NCBI GenBank assembly: GCA_020027305.1
Contig: JAHRAM010000053.1
Coordinates: forward strand, 1 to 12,176
Length of the DNA: 12,176 nt
From: Acidimicrobiia bacterium
GTDB lineage: Bacteria > Actinomycetota > Acidimicrobiia > Acidimicrobiales > Hopanoidiivorantaceae
Direction: 5' to 3'
In this document: one piece after another, positions 1 through 5,989 of the stretch
Position numbering within the stretch: the stretch's first letter is position 1
Layout: the number at the start of each line of letters is the position of its first letter
The notes under the pieces: generated by a model
What the model saw: the letters and a program-made list of their open reading frames with translations, nothing else
Database searches by the model: none
What the model was told of the DNA's origin: nothing
Made by a program: the position numbers and the translations under genes

Positions 1-305
1 CGCCGTTTGAAATCTTTTTCAGTGGGCGGGCCAGATACTAAAGCGCCCGGGGGGAAAAATGGTGGAACGGTGTTGGGGAAGACAATCTCTCCAATAACTC
101 CATCTGAATCAAGCTCGTTGTTTCTACGCTCGTTATCCCAGTTACGTGTTTTGCTGTCGTCTTGTAGGTCACGAAATGGATTTTTATAGGCACCCCTCCA
201 CTCATCAAATTCTTCTAAATAGTCAGCTTCTAAATATTCACGATAGGTCACCATATTTGCCCCAGCGTGGCAGTCAGATGAAATGATGGCATAACGATTT
301 GACAT
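1..305 (-). CDS. Amidohydrolase family protein (amidohydrolase-2 type), 5' part only
   Basis: This is the N-terminal part of a gene that runs off the left edge; about 101 codons are visible and none is interrupted. The protein starts MSNRYAIISSDCHAG. The D-C-H near residues 11-13 matches the first metal-ligand motif (D-x-H) of the metal-dependent amidohydrolase TIM-barrel superfamily. The following stretch, with an acidic/aromatic region and then IVFPNTVPPFFPPG, is the pattern I know from amidohydrolase-2 proteins of uncultured bacteria. These enzymes hydrolyse or decarboxylate small cyclic or carboxylated substrates; the substrate cannot be told here. The ATG at 303-305 has no Shine-Dalgarno sequence, but a TATAAT lies 8 bases upstream, so a leaderless mRNA is possible. 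It follows the CoA-transferase on the same strand after a 68-base gap. Family placement is fairly secure; function is not. Confidence 0.72.
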   Translation of the reverse strand, partial: MSNRYAIISSDCHAGANMVTYREYLEADYLEEFDEWRGAYKNPFRDLQDDSKTRNWDNERRNNELDSDGVIGEIVFPNTVPPFFPPGALVSGPPTEKDFKR

Positions 306-313
306 ATATATTA

Positions 314-342
314 ATTATATACAAAAAGCCTTCGGCTGATAA
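314..342 (-). promoter_or_regulatory. Candidate promoter for the amidohydrolase gene (TTATCA-17-TATAAT)
   Basis: Read on the minus strand, a -35-like TTATCA (342-337) is followed after 17 bases by a perfect TATAAT (319-314). The -10 ends 8 bases before the ATG, so transcription would begin at or very near the start codon, giving a leaderless transcript. The spacer overlaps the small hairpin that may end the upstream gene. This is sequence match only. Confidence 0.38.
323..337 (-). terminator. Short hairpin plus T-run downstream of the CoA-transferase gene
   Basis: On the minus strand AGCC-GAA-GGCT (337-327) forms a 4-bp stem with a 3-base loop, followed directly by TTTT (326-323). It lies about 37 bases past the CoA-transferase stop, where a rho-independent terminator would be expected. 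The stem is short, so it may be weak or fortuitous. Confidence 0.33.
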
Positions 343-357
343 TTCTTAGATGGCAAT

Positions 358-383
358 TTTCAACCGATAGCTTTCAACCGATA
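358..383. repeat. 12-bp direct repeat spanning the CoA-transferase stop codon
   Basis: The 12-mer tttcaaccgata occurs at 358-369 and again at 372-383, offset by 14 bases. The right copy contains the TGA stop of the CoA-transferase (374-376 on the minus strand) and its last two codons; the left copy lies just past the gene. This looks like a micro-duplication of the gene's 3' end. Confidence 0.7.
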
Positions 384-1684
384 ATTTTGCCTTCCCTAAG
401 TTCGTTTATATCACTATCACTTAGTGCCAGCTCAGCTTTAAGCACCTCATCAGTGTGTTCGTTTAGCCATGGCATTCGGGTTTCGCCCCCTTCAGTCAGT
501 GAAGAAATCTTTACAGGGTTAGATGGAACAGACATTGTCTTTGGGGTTTCGGTTTTGGGGGTTTCAGTTTCAGTAGCGTCTGGTAAATCCATTTTGGTAA
601 TCATTTGTCGCAGTTCCACATGTTGATCGGCAGCTACATCTTTTGGGGAATTGCATGGTCCTGATGCCACCCCTGCCTCAGCCAATTGCGTGGAAGCCTC
701 TAACTTGCCAATAGATGACGCCCAGCCCTCAATGGCAGGGCGGATGTCTGACTCTAAATATGCCACCCAGCCTTGGCGGTCGGTAAATCGCTCATCTGTT
801 TTCCACTCTGGTTTTCCAATAATGTCACACATTATTTCAAACTGGTGTTCCCTTCCTACTTGAATCATAAAGTATCCATCGGACGCTTTGAAGGCATCCA
901 AGATTAGCAAGCCAGGTTTGCCTGGGTCTCTTTCTACATTCATTGAGTCATATTGAATTTGCACATCAGCCAACGCCACCATGCAGTCAAACATTGAGAT
1001 GTCAACGAACTGCCCCTTTCCCGTGTTGTCTCTTTGGCGAAGTGCGGCCAGCACACCGATAACTCCAAACACTGCTGAGCCAGTGTCGCCCATCGCTCCG
1101 AGTGGGCTGATGTGTGGAGGCTTGTCGGCGGGGGTTGCCCAAGAATAAAGGCTGCTCATTGCCTCTGCCACCCCAGCATAGGCTGGCCAGCCAGAATAGG
1201 GGGTGTCGGTGTTTCCAAACCCAGATATTGAGAGATAGACAATCTGGTCATTTTTTGCCAGCACATCTTTATAGCCCAGCCCCATTTTGTTTAAGGTTTG
1301 AGATTTGAAGTTCTCGGCAAACACATCAAACTTGGTTGAAAGCTCAAGCACAAGCTCTCTGCCTTTTTCAGATTTGATATCTATGCCGATGCTCTTTTTG
1401 TTGAAGTTGTTTCTCAGATATGTAACACCCACCTGCCGCCCATCTGGGTCTTGAATGAATGGGGCAGAAGAGCGCCCAGATTCGCCCGCCACTGGATGCT
1501 CAACTTTCACCACCTCTGCTCCCAACCGTGCCATCATCTGGGTGGCATAGGGGAGCGCCTGCATTTGCTCGACAGCTAAGATTCTGATTCCGTCAAGTGG
1601 CTTTGGTTGGTCAGTGTTGTCGTCTGTATGACTGTTGCCGTTTATATAGTCGCCAAAAATATTGTGTGATTCGCCTAGTTGCAT
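374..1684 (-). CDS. CaiB/BaiF-type (class III) CoA-transferase
   Basis: Encodes 436 residues of the CaiB/BaiF family, which moves coenzyme A between an acyl-CoA and a free carboxylic acid through an aspartyl-CoA thioester. Residues 32-64 (DGIRILAVEQ..., with PYATQMMARLGAEVVKVEHP) are the CoA-binding opening. Residues 121-158 (VFAENFK, then YLSISGFG) follow the family order. D200 in GAMGDTGSAVFG sits where the catalytic Asp lies in formyl-CoA transferase, and LRQRDNTGKGQFVDISMFD follows. About 30 polar residues precede the usual family start, but no nearer Met is available before M41. Near residue 380 the loop before TMSVPSNP holds a duplicated ETPKT. There is no Shine-Dalgarno sequence. It is divergent from the HMGCS-like gene across a 245-base shared region, which suggests a common acyl-CoA pathway. 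Family assignment is strong; substrate unknown. Confidence 0.9.
   Translation of the reverse strand: MQLGESHNIFGDYINGNSHTDDNTDQPKPLDGIRILAVEQMQALPYATQMMARLGAEVVKVEHPVAGESGRSSAPFIQDPDGRQVGVTYLRNNFNKKSIGIDIKSEKGRELVLELSTKFDVFAENFKSQTLNKMGLGYKDVLAKNDQIVYLSISGFGNTDTPYSGWPAYAGVAEAMSSLYSWATPADKPPHISPLGAMGDTGSAVFGVIGVLAALRQRDNTGKGQFVDISMFDCMVALADVQIQYDSMNVERDPGKPGLLILDAFKASDGYFMIQVGREHQFEIMCDIIGKPEWKTDERFTDRQGWVAYLESDIRPAIEGWASSIGKLEASTQLAEAGVASGPCNSPKDVAADQHVELRQMITKMDLPDATETETPKTETPKTMSVPSNPVKISSLTEGGETRMPWLNEHTDEVLKAELALSDSDINELREGKIIG
541..570 (-). repeat. 15-bp in-frame tandem duplication in the CoA-transferase gene
   Basis: Two adjacent 15-base units (541-555 and 556-570) match at 13 of 15 positions. 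On the coding (minus) strand they encode ETPKT twice, in a surface-type loop just before the conserved TMSVPSNPVKIS segment. The length is a multiple of three, so the frame is kept. Confidence 0.75.
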
Positions 1685-1929
1685 TTTTGTGTTTTACTTT
1701 TCTTACTTTGTTGGTATTTAGCCTTAGCTTAATGTTTGGTTGCCCTTGAGTTTATAGGTTTATAGGGGGTGCTCTAAGTGAGCCTATATTTCTATTCTAG
1801 GAATAATAAAATATCGCTCTAAAATAGCAGTAGGGCAAAGAAAGCGGCAAGTTAAATTAATTAAATTAAATCGCAAATAAAATAGCAGACAAGACGGCAA
1901 AGAACACAATAAAGAAAACGACAAATAAA
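1685..1929. other. Divergent intergenic region between CoA-transferase and HMGCS-like genes
   Basis: This 245-base non-coding stretch must hold promoters for both directions. Visible structure: a tandem 8-mer tttatagg at 1751-1758 and 1759-1766; an inverted match tatagg (1761-1766) / cctata (1783-1788); an AT-rich block with ttaattaa at 1857-1864; and aaaatagcag at both 1821-1830 and 1879-1888. The motif caaataaaat at 1874-1883 recurs at 1922-1931, where it contains the start of the HMGCS-like gene. I could not assign a convincing -35/-10 pair in either direction. Confidence 0.5.
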
Positions 1930-3441
1930 ATGACAAACAAACCAGCAAAATCTGGAATCATCGCTTATGGGGGATATGTTCCGCACTGGTATTTAGAACG
2001 GTCTGACATTCCGCCAGCTTCCACATCGGCTAAGGGAAGTCGCCGAGTAGCAGGGTTTGATGAAGACACCACAACTATGGGGGTGGCTGCTGCCCGCTTG
2101 GCTCTATCAGGTGAAGGTGGTGATAGCAAAAATTCCAGCGACCAAATCCTCAGCAATCAAATCTCTGAGTTGTGGTTTTCAACTGCTGAGCCAGCATATT
2201 TAGAAAAGACGAATGCTGCCATTATCCATTCCGCCATCCGCCTTGACCAAACCGCTTCTGCCCTTGACTTTGGGGGAGCCAACCGTTCAGGTATTGGTGC
2301 CCTAAAAAGCGCTCTGTCTTCGAATTTTGATTTAGGAAATAGGCTGGTGGTGCTGGCTGGGCTTAGAACAGGGATGCCTTCTTCAACAGATGAGATGAAT
2401 GGGGGAGACGGGGCAGCAGCTTTTTTGCTCGGCTCAGAAGATGGCCCAGAAAACAGCACAGAAAACAGCACAGAAAACAGCACAGAAAACAGCGTAATCG
2501 CCACATATTTGGGCGGAGGCTCAGCAACAGCAGAATTCTTAGACAGGTGGCGTGACAGCGGAGAACCACACACTCGCCAGTGGGAAGAACGTTTTGCTGA
2601 GCAAATCTATGGAGAATTATTTGAAACCGCATTGACCCAAGCGCTAAAAGTTGCTGGCGTGAAACCAGAAGACATTGACTTTGCAGCAATAACAGGCAGC
2701 CATCAACGGTCGGTGAAGCGGGCTCAAGCAACATTTAAAAAGCCAGCATTTGAAAAGAGCCAGATGGCAGATGACCTTTTAGAACAGCTTGGCAATACAG
2801 GGGCAGCACATCCTGGAATGGTGCTTTGTGAAATCTTGAGTGTGGCTGAACCAAACAAAACAATTGCTGTGGCACATTTAGCTGACGGCGTAGAAGTCGC
2901 CATTTTCAAAACCACTGAGGCAATCGAAAATAGTCGCAGAACCCCCATCTCAAAAAATCTAGAGCAGGGGAACAAAATCGACTACCTCACATATCTTCGT
3001 TGGCGAAAAATCCTAAAGACCCAACCGCCCAACCGCCCAGAGCCTCCTCGCATTTCTGCCCCAGCAGCAGCACGCCAGCGCGACTGGAAATATGGATTTG
3101 TCGGCTCAAGAGGCGATAAGACCGATATGCTTCATCTTCCTCCCGCACGGGTTTCCATCAACTCCGATGACACGGGGGAGATGTCGGTTGCCCCAATGGC
3201 AGATATTTCCGCCAAGGTTGTGACTTACACAGTAGATCGTCTCGTTTATTCAGAAAGCCCGCCAGTCATTTTCGCCATCATTAATTTTGAGGGTGATTCA
3301 GGCAGATTTGCGGTGGAGATGACCGATGTGGATGAAACAGAGCTTGAAATCGGGATGCCTGTGGAGATGGTTTTCCGCCGACTTTATACAGCAGAGGGCA
3401 TTCATAATTATTTCTACAAGGCGCGGCCTATCAGAGAGTAG
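1930..3441 (+). CDS. HMG-CoA synthase-like thiolase-fold domain fused to a C-terminal DUF35 OB-fold domain
   Basis: A 503-residue two-part protein. Residues 1-330 follow the HMG-CoA synthase/ketoacyl-synthase fold: TTTMGVAAARLAL (47-59), FSTAEPAYLEKTN (83-95), GGDGAAAFLLG (158-168) and GNTGAAHPGMVL (288-299). At the nucleophile position (family pattern A-C-x-G-G-x-x-A-L) the sequence is ANRSGIGAL, so Cys is replaced by N118; a His (H258) remains near the second catalytic position. Residues about 385-503 match DUF35: a rubredoxin-like segment with HLPPARV, then an OB fold ending GIHNYFYKARP. The four zinc Cys are G395, T398, S409 and S412. Synthase activity by the known mechanism is therefore unlikely; an acyl-CoA-binding or scaffolding role beside the downstream thiolase is inferred. 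Residues 174-187 carry ENST repeats. There is no clear Shine-Dalgarno sequence. Confidence 0.82.
   Translation: MTNKPAKSGIIAYGGYVPHWYLERSDIPPASTSAKGSRRVAGFDEDTTTMGVAAARLALSGEGGDSKNSSDQILSNQISELWFSTAEPAYLEKTNAAIIHSAIRLDQTASALDFGGANRSGIGALKSALSSNFDLGNRLVVLAGLRTGMPSSTDEMNGGDGAAAFLLGSEDGPENSTENSTENSTENSVIATYLGGGSATAEFLDRWRDSGEPHTRQWEERFAEQIYGELFETALTQALKVAGVKPEDIDFAAITGSHQRSVKRAQATFKKPAFEKSQMADDLLEQLGNTGAAHPGMVLCEILSVAEPNKTIAVAHLADGVEVAIFKTTEAIENSRRTPISKNLEQGNKIDYLTYLRWRKILKTQPPNRPEPPRISAPAAARQRDWKYGFVGSRGDKTDMLHLPPARVSINSDDTGEMSVAPMADISAKVVTYTVDRLVYSESPPVIFAIINFEGDSGRFAVEMTDVDETELEIGMPVEMVFRRLYTAEGIHNYFYKARPIRE
2449..2493 (+). repeat. 12-bp minisatellite (3.75 copies) inside the HMGCS-like gene
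   Basis: The unit gaaaacagcaca occurs perfectly at 2449-2460, 2461-2472 and 2473-2484, with a fourth partial copy to 2493. It encodes (ENST)3-ENS between GSEDGP and VIATYLGG, a loop position in the thiolase fold. Because the unit is 12 bp, copy-number change keeps the reading frame. Confidence 0.95.
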
Positions 3442-3473
3442 CAATTAGAACATAACCATTTGAATATAATTAC

Positions 3474-3501
3474 TTGACTAAGCACACAATTAAAATAATA
3501 A
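3474..3501 (+). promoter_or_regulatory. Weak candidate promoter upstream of the thiolase gene
   Basis: TTGACT at 3474-3479 is a 5/6 match to a -35 box. The best element about 16 bases downstream, TAATAA (3496-3501), is a poor -10. If real, it would start an RNA covering the small upstream ORF and the thiolase. Support is the -35 match only. Confidence 0.25.
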
Positions 3502-3521
3502 AATTAAAATATAGAGAAAAA

Positions 3522-3605
3522 ATGGCTTCACACTTTGTTTTAGCAACCCCTGTTTTCAAATGCCAAACTTTTTTGGCAAGACCAGATTATTTAAACCACA
3601 ACTGA
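3522..3605 (+). CDS. Possible 27-codon upstream ORF (leader peptide or duplicated gene start)
   Basis: ATG at 3522 opens a 27-codon frame ending with TGA at 3603-3605, 12 bases before the thiolase ATG and in the same frame. It begins MASH, as the thiolase does. The initiation region resembles that of the thiolase: TAGAG, 5 bases, ATGGCTTCACAC here; TAGAG, 4 bases, ATGGCATCACAC at the thiolase. The remaining residues (FVLATPVFKCQTFLARPDYLNHN) resemble nothing I know and are not thiolase sequence. A perfect hairpin (3561-3578) lies inside. It could be a translated leader, a remnant of a duplicated start, or chance. Confidence 0.22.
   Translation: MASHFVLATPVFKCQTFLARPDYLNHN
3561..3578. other. 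Perfect 7-bp hairpin in the thiolase leader
   Basis: TGCCAAA (3561-3567) and TTTGGCA (3572-3578) are exact inverse complements around a CTTT loop. No T-run follows on the plus strand, so it is not a standard terminator there. It sits 40 bases before the thiolase start, inside the small upstream ORF, and could affect translation or RNA stability. Confidence 0.5.
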
Positions 3606-3617
3606 TATTAGAGTGTA

Positions 3618-4808
3618 ATGGCATCACACGGAATAAAAGACCAAGTCGCAATCGTAGGAATGGGTTGCATTCCATTTCGCGAGCATTGGGATAAGAGCGC
3701 AGATGACATGCTCATTGATGCCACGACTCCAGCTTTTGAATCAACAGGGTTGTTGGCGAAAGACATCGATGCCTACTGGTTGGGAACGGCAATGGCGGGG
3801 GCAGGAAGCGGAATGGTTTTGGCACAACCCCTCAAGCTCAAGGGCAAGCCAGTTACGCGAGTTGAGAATTTCTGTGCTACTGGGTCTGAAGCCCTTAGGA
3901 ATGCTGCCTATGCTTTGGCGTCTGGTGCTTATGATACCGTGATGGCGGTCGGCGTTGAAAAAGTGAAAGACAGCGGATACCAAGGGCTAACTGGAGCACC
4001 CGCCTATCATGATGGAACCAAACGGAATCTCACAGCTGCTGCCATGTTTAGCTTGGTGCTTCCATCCTATGCCAACAAATATGGCGTTGATGAAGACGAG
4101 CTTAGAAAGGTGGTTGCCAAAATCTCAGAAAAGAGCCATCACAATGGAACCCTTAATTCGCTCGCTCAGTTTAGAAGGGAAATGCCAGCCGAAGAAATAT
4201 GTAAACTTCCGCCAGTGGCTGGCAGGTTATCGGTTTTTGATTGCGCTGGCGTGGCAGATGGCGCAGCAGCAGCTATTTTGGTGCGTGCAGAAGACGCCCA
4301 TAAATACACCGACAAACCGATATTCATCAAAGCACTTTCATTTGTGGCAGGCACAGGTGAGGGGCTGGTTGACCCAGAATACGACTTCACCCATTTGCCT
4401 GAGTGTGAGATGGCGGCAAATGATGCTTATGAACAGGCAGGCATCACTGATCCAAGAAACCAGATTTCAATGGCAGAAGTTCACGATTGCTTCAGCATTA
4501 CCGAGTTGGTGCTGATGGAAGACCTTGGGTTTGCTGAGCGAGGAACGGCATGGAAGGAAGTTTTAGATGGCACATTTAATTTAGATGGCGAACTTCCTAT
4601 AAACACCGATGGCGGACTAAAATCATTCGGTCATCCAGTTGGTGCCTCTGGGCTGCGGATGCATTATGAGTGTTGGCTTCAGCTTCGTGAAGAAGCGGGC
4701 GAACGTCAGGTTAAAAATCCAGATAAGGCGCTGGTTCACAACTTGGGTGGATACCCAGGCGAAATGCTGAGCTTCGTTTCTATTTTGGGAAACGAGCTAG
4801 ATAGTTAA
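3618..4808 (+). CDS. Thiolase family protein, SCP-x/non-decarboxylating type (acetyl-CoA acetyltransferase-like)
   Basis: A 396-residue protein of usual thiolase length. It would cleave a 3-ketoacyl-CoA with CoA, or run the reverse condensation, or act as an aldolase-like partner as some SCP-x-type thiolases do with DUF35 proteins. VENFCATGSEALRNAAYALASG carries the nucleophile C86. VFDCAGVADGAAAAILV (206-222) is the family mid-motif. EVHDCFSITE (288-297) is the SCP-x-type H-D-C-F motif, and GGLKSFGHPVGASG (332-345) carries the catalytic H339. The C-terminal HNLGGYPGEMLSFVSILG lacks the Cys found in classical biosynthetic thiolases, as is usual in the SCP-x group. It starts MASHGIKDQVAIVGMG; TAGAG just upstream is a weak ribosome site. 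It lies 176 bases after the HMGCS-DUF35 fusion, a likely physical partner. Substrate unknown. Confidence 0.9.
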   Translation: MASHGIKDQVAIVGMGCIPFREHWDKSADDMLIDATTPAFESTGLLAKDIDAYWLGTAMAGAGSGMVLAQPLKLKGKPVTRVENFCATGSEALRNAAYALASGAYDTVMAVGVEKVKDSGYQGLTGAPAYHDGTKRNLTAAAMFSLVLPSYANKYGVDEDELRKVVAKISEKSHHNGTLNSLAQFRREMPAEEICKLPPVAGRLSVFDCAGVADGAAAAILVRAEDAHKYTDKPIFIKALSFVAGTGEGLVDPEYDFTHLPECEMAANDAYEQAGITDPRNQISMAEVHDCFSITELVLMEDLGFAERGTAWKEVLDGTFNLDGELPINTDGGLKSFGHPVGASGLRMHYECWLQLREEAGERQVKNPDKALVHNLGGYPGEMLSFVSILGNELDS

Positions 4809-4830
4809 AAAGAAAGCATTTCACATTGAT

Positions 4831-4898
4831 AATTTCAATTGCGAGCCAAATTCAATTACGAAACAAATTTAATTACGAGATAAAAAATTAAACGAGCA
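4831..4898 (+). repeat. Degenerate 17-bp tandem repeat (about 4 units) in the leader of the LLM oxidoreductase gene
   Basis: Units start at 4831, 4848, 4865 and 4882. The first three share the pattern AA(A/T)TT(C/T)AATT(G/A)CGA with 12-13 of 14 matches between neighbours. In all four the core (G/A)CGA(G/A) recurs exactly every 17 bases, at 4841, 4858, 4875 and 4892. The array ends 17 bases before the ATG of the next gene. Confidence 0.65.
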
Positions 4899-4915
4899 AA
4901 AAAGAGGATAAGCAA

Positions 4916-5875
4916 ATGCCAAACCTAGTCAAAGCAGGAGACCTAGTTTATGGGATTCAGCTTCCCATCCAAACCTTGACAGAAACCCTTCGTGCGCCGT
5001 GGGAGACCACTGCCACAGTTGACGACTTAGTTGCCATTGCCAAAAAGTGCGAAGCCACTGGGCATTTTTTCGTGGGGGTGTGTGACCACATTGCCATTCC
5101 AAACGATGACTATGCTTCAAAGATGCACACCACTTGGTATGACCCAGTTTCCACACTGGCATTCATTGCTGGGCAAACTGAAAAAATCCATCTGCTGTCG
5201 GTTGTTTGGATAGCGTCATATCGCCATCCACTACAAACGGCAAAGCTGTTTGGCACGCTCGACCATTTGTCGGGTGGGCGAGCAATCTTGGGGGCAGGGG
5301 TTGGACATGTGGAAGGCGAGTTCAAAGCACTAGGGGTAGATTTTGAAAATCGTGGCAAGCTCCTTGATGAGTGCCTTGATGGGTTTAAGGCTGCGATGGC
5401 GCCAGGGGAGTATTCTTCATTTGAAGGTGAAACATATAGCTGGAAAGATTGTGGCGTGGGGCCAAAGCCTGAAGCTGAAATTCCAATTTGGATTGGCGGA
5501 AGCAGCAACCCAGCCTATCGAAGGGTTGGGCAACGGGGAGATGGTTGGATTCCAATGGGCAACCCCAAAGAAACTCTGCCAGATATTTTTGGCTATATTA
5601 AGAAGGCAGCAGCCGATGCGGGCATGCCAGATAAGGAATTTGATTTTGGATATATGCCTCCGACCATTTTTGTGGGTGAGCCTCCCGATGACCTGCCAAA
5701 GTCGCTAGGGGGGTGGTTGCTTTCAGGGAGTGGAGAGGAAATTGCTCAAGAACTTCGTTCAGCAAAAGACATCGGTGTTCGCGTGTTGCATTTGCGATTT
5801 GCTAGTCGCACTCTTGAGGAATATTTAGAACAGCTAGATATTTTTGCGGCTGAAGTCGCGCCTAACTTGAGCTAG
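4916..5875 (+). CDS. LLM-class flavin/F420-dependent oxidoreductase
   Basis: A 319-residue luciferase-like TIM-barrel protein. These enzymes use F420 or reduced FMN to oxidise, reduce or oxygenate small substrates. Residues 11-20 (VYGIQLPIQT) form strand 1. FFVGVCDHIAIPND (51-64) carries the conserved D-H. TEKIHLLSVVWIASYRHPLQTAKLFGTLDHLSGGRAILGAGVGHVEGEFKALG is held here at residues 88-140 and is the family signature. IPIWIGGSSNPAYRRVGQRGDGWIP (189-213) closes the cofactor site. The layout fits the F420-type subfamily (TIGR03619-like), but the cofactor cannot be proved from sequence. A good GAGG (4904-4907) lies 8 bases before the ATG. It is co-oriented with the thiolase after a 107-base gap containing 17-bp repeats, and is followed by a terminator-like hairpin, so it probably ends the left-hand plus-strand unit. 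Confidence 0.88.
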   Translation: MPNLVKAGDLVYGIQLPIQTLTETLRAPWETTATVDDLVAIAKKCEATGHFFVGVCDHIAIPNDDYASKMHTTWYDPVSTLAFIAGQTEKIHLLSVVWIASYRHPLQTAKLFGTLDHLSGGRAILGAGVGHVEGEFKALGVDFENRGKLLDECLDGFKAAMAPGEYSSFEGETYSWKDCGVGPKPEAEIPIWIGGSSNPAYRRVGQRGDGWIPMGNPKETLPDIFGYIKKAAADAGMPDKEFDFGYMPPTIFVGEPPDDLPKSLGGWLLSGSGEEIAQELRSAKDIGVRVLHLRFASRTLEEYLEQLDIFAAEVAPNLS

Positions 5876-5897
5876 CCGATTACTCATATTTCCCTTT

Positions 5898-5923
5898 GGA
5901 AATGCTAATAACCTAGCATTTTT
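5898..5923 (+). terminator. Terminator-like hairpin after the LLM oxidoreductase gene
   Basis: AAATGCTA (5900-5907) pairs perfectly with TAGCATTT (5914-5921) around a 6-base loop. Two further G-T pairs are possible (5898-5899 with 5922-5923), and the right arm runs into TTTTT. It begins 25 bases past the stop. The stem is AT-rich, so efficiency is uncertain. The inverse could also serve the other strand. Confidence 0.5.
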
Positions 5924-5989
5924 CCATTTAAGCTAATTTCCATATGCCCAAAACAATATATATTCAAACGATATATAGAGGAGTTGCCC

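Noticed and set aside
7..189. 60-codon plus-strand frame at the left edge
   Set aside because: It is antisense to the amidohydrolase frame, which has the D-C-H metal motif and family-like sequence.
2449..2493. Possible CRISPR array
   Set aside because: Units are 12 bp, directly adjacent with no spacers, in frame inside a gene, and no cas gene is near.
2157..2734. Two overlapping minus-strand reading frames (138 and 123 codons), one with a Cys-rich FLCC repeat
   Set aside because: They are antisense shadows of the HMGCS-like gene; the Cys-rich repeat is the reverse reading of the ENST minisatellite.
4009..4515. 168-codon plus-strand frame within the thiolase gene
   Set aside because: It is an out-of-frame shadow rich in Trp/Gln/Arg with no family motif, while the thiolase frame has all the catalytic motifs.
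4831..4898. Possible CRISPR-like or iteron origin array
   Set aside because: The 17-bp units are degenerate with no unique spacers, and no replication-initiator gene or DnaA box cluster is visible.
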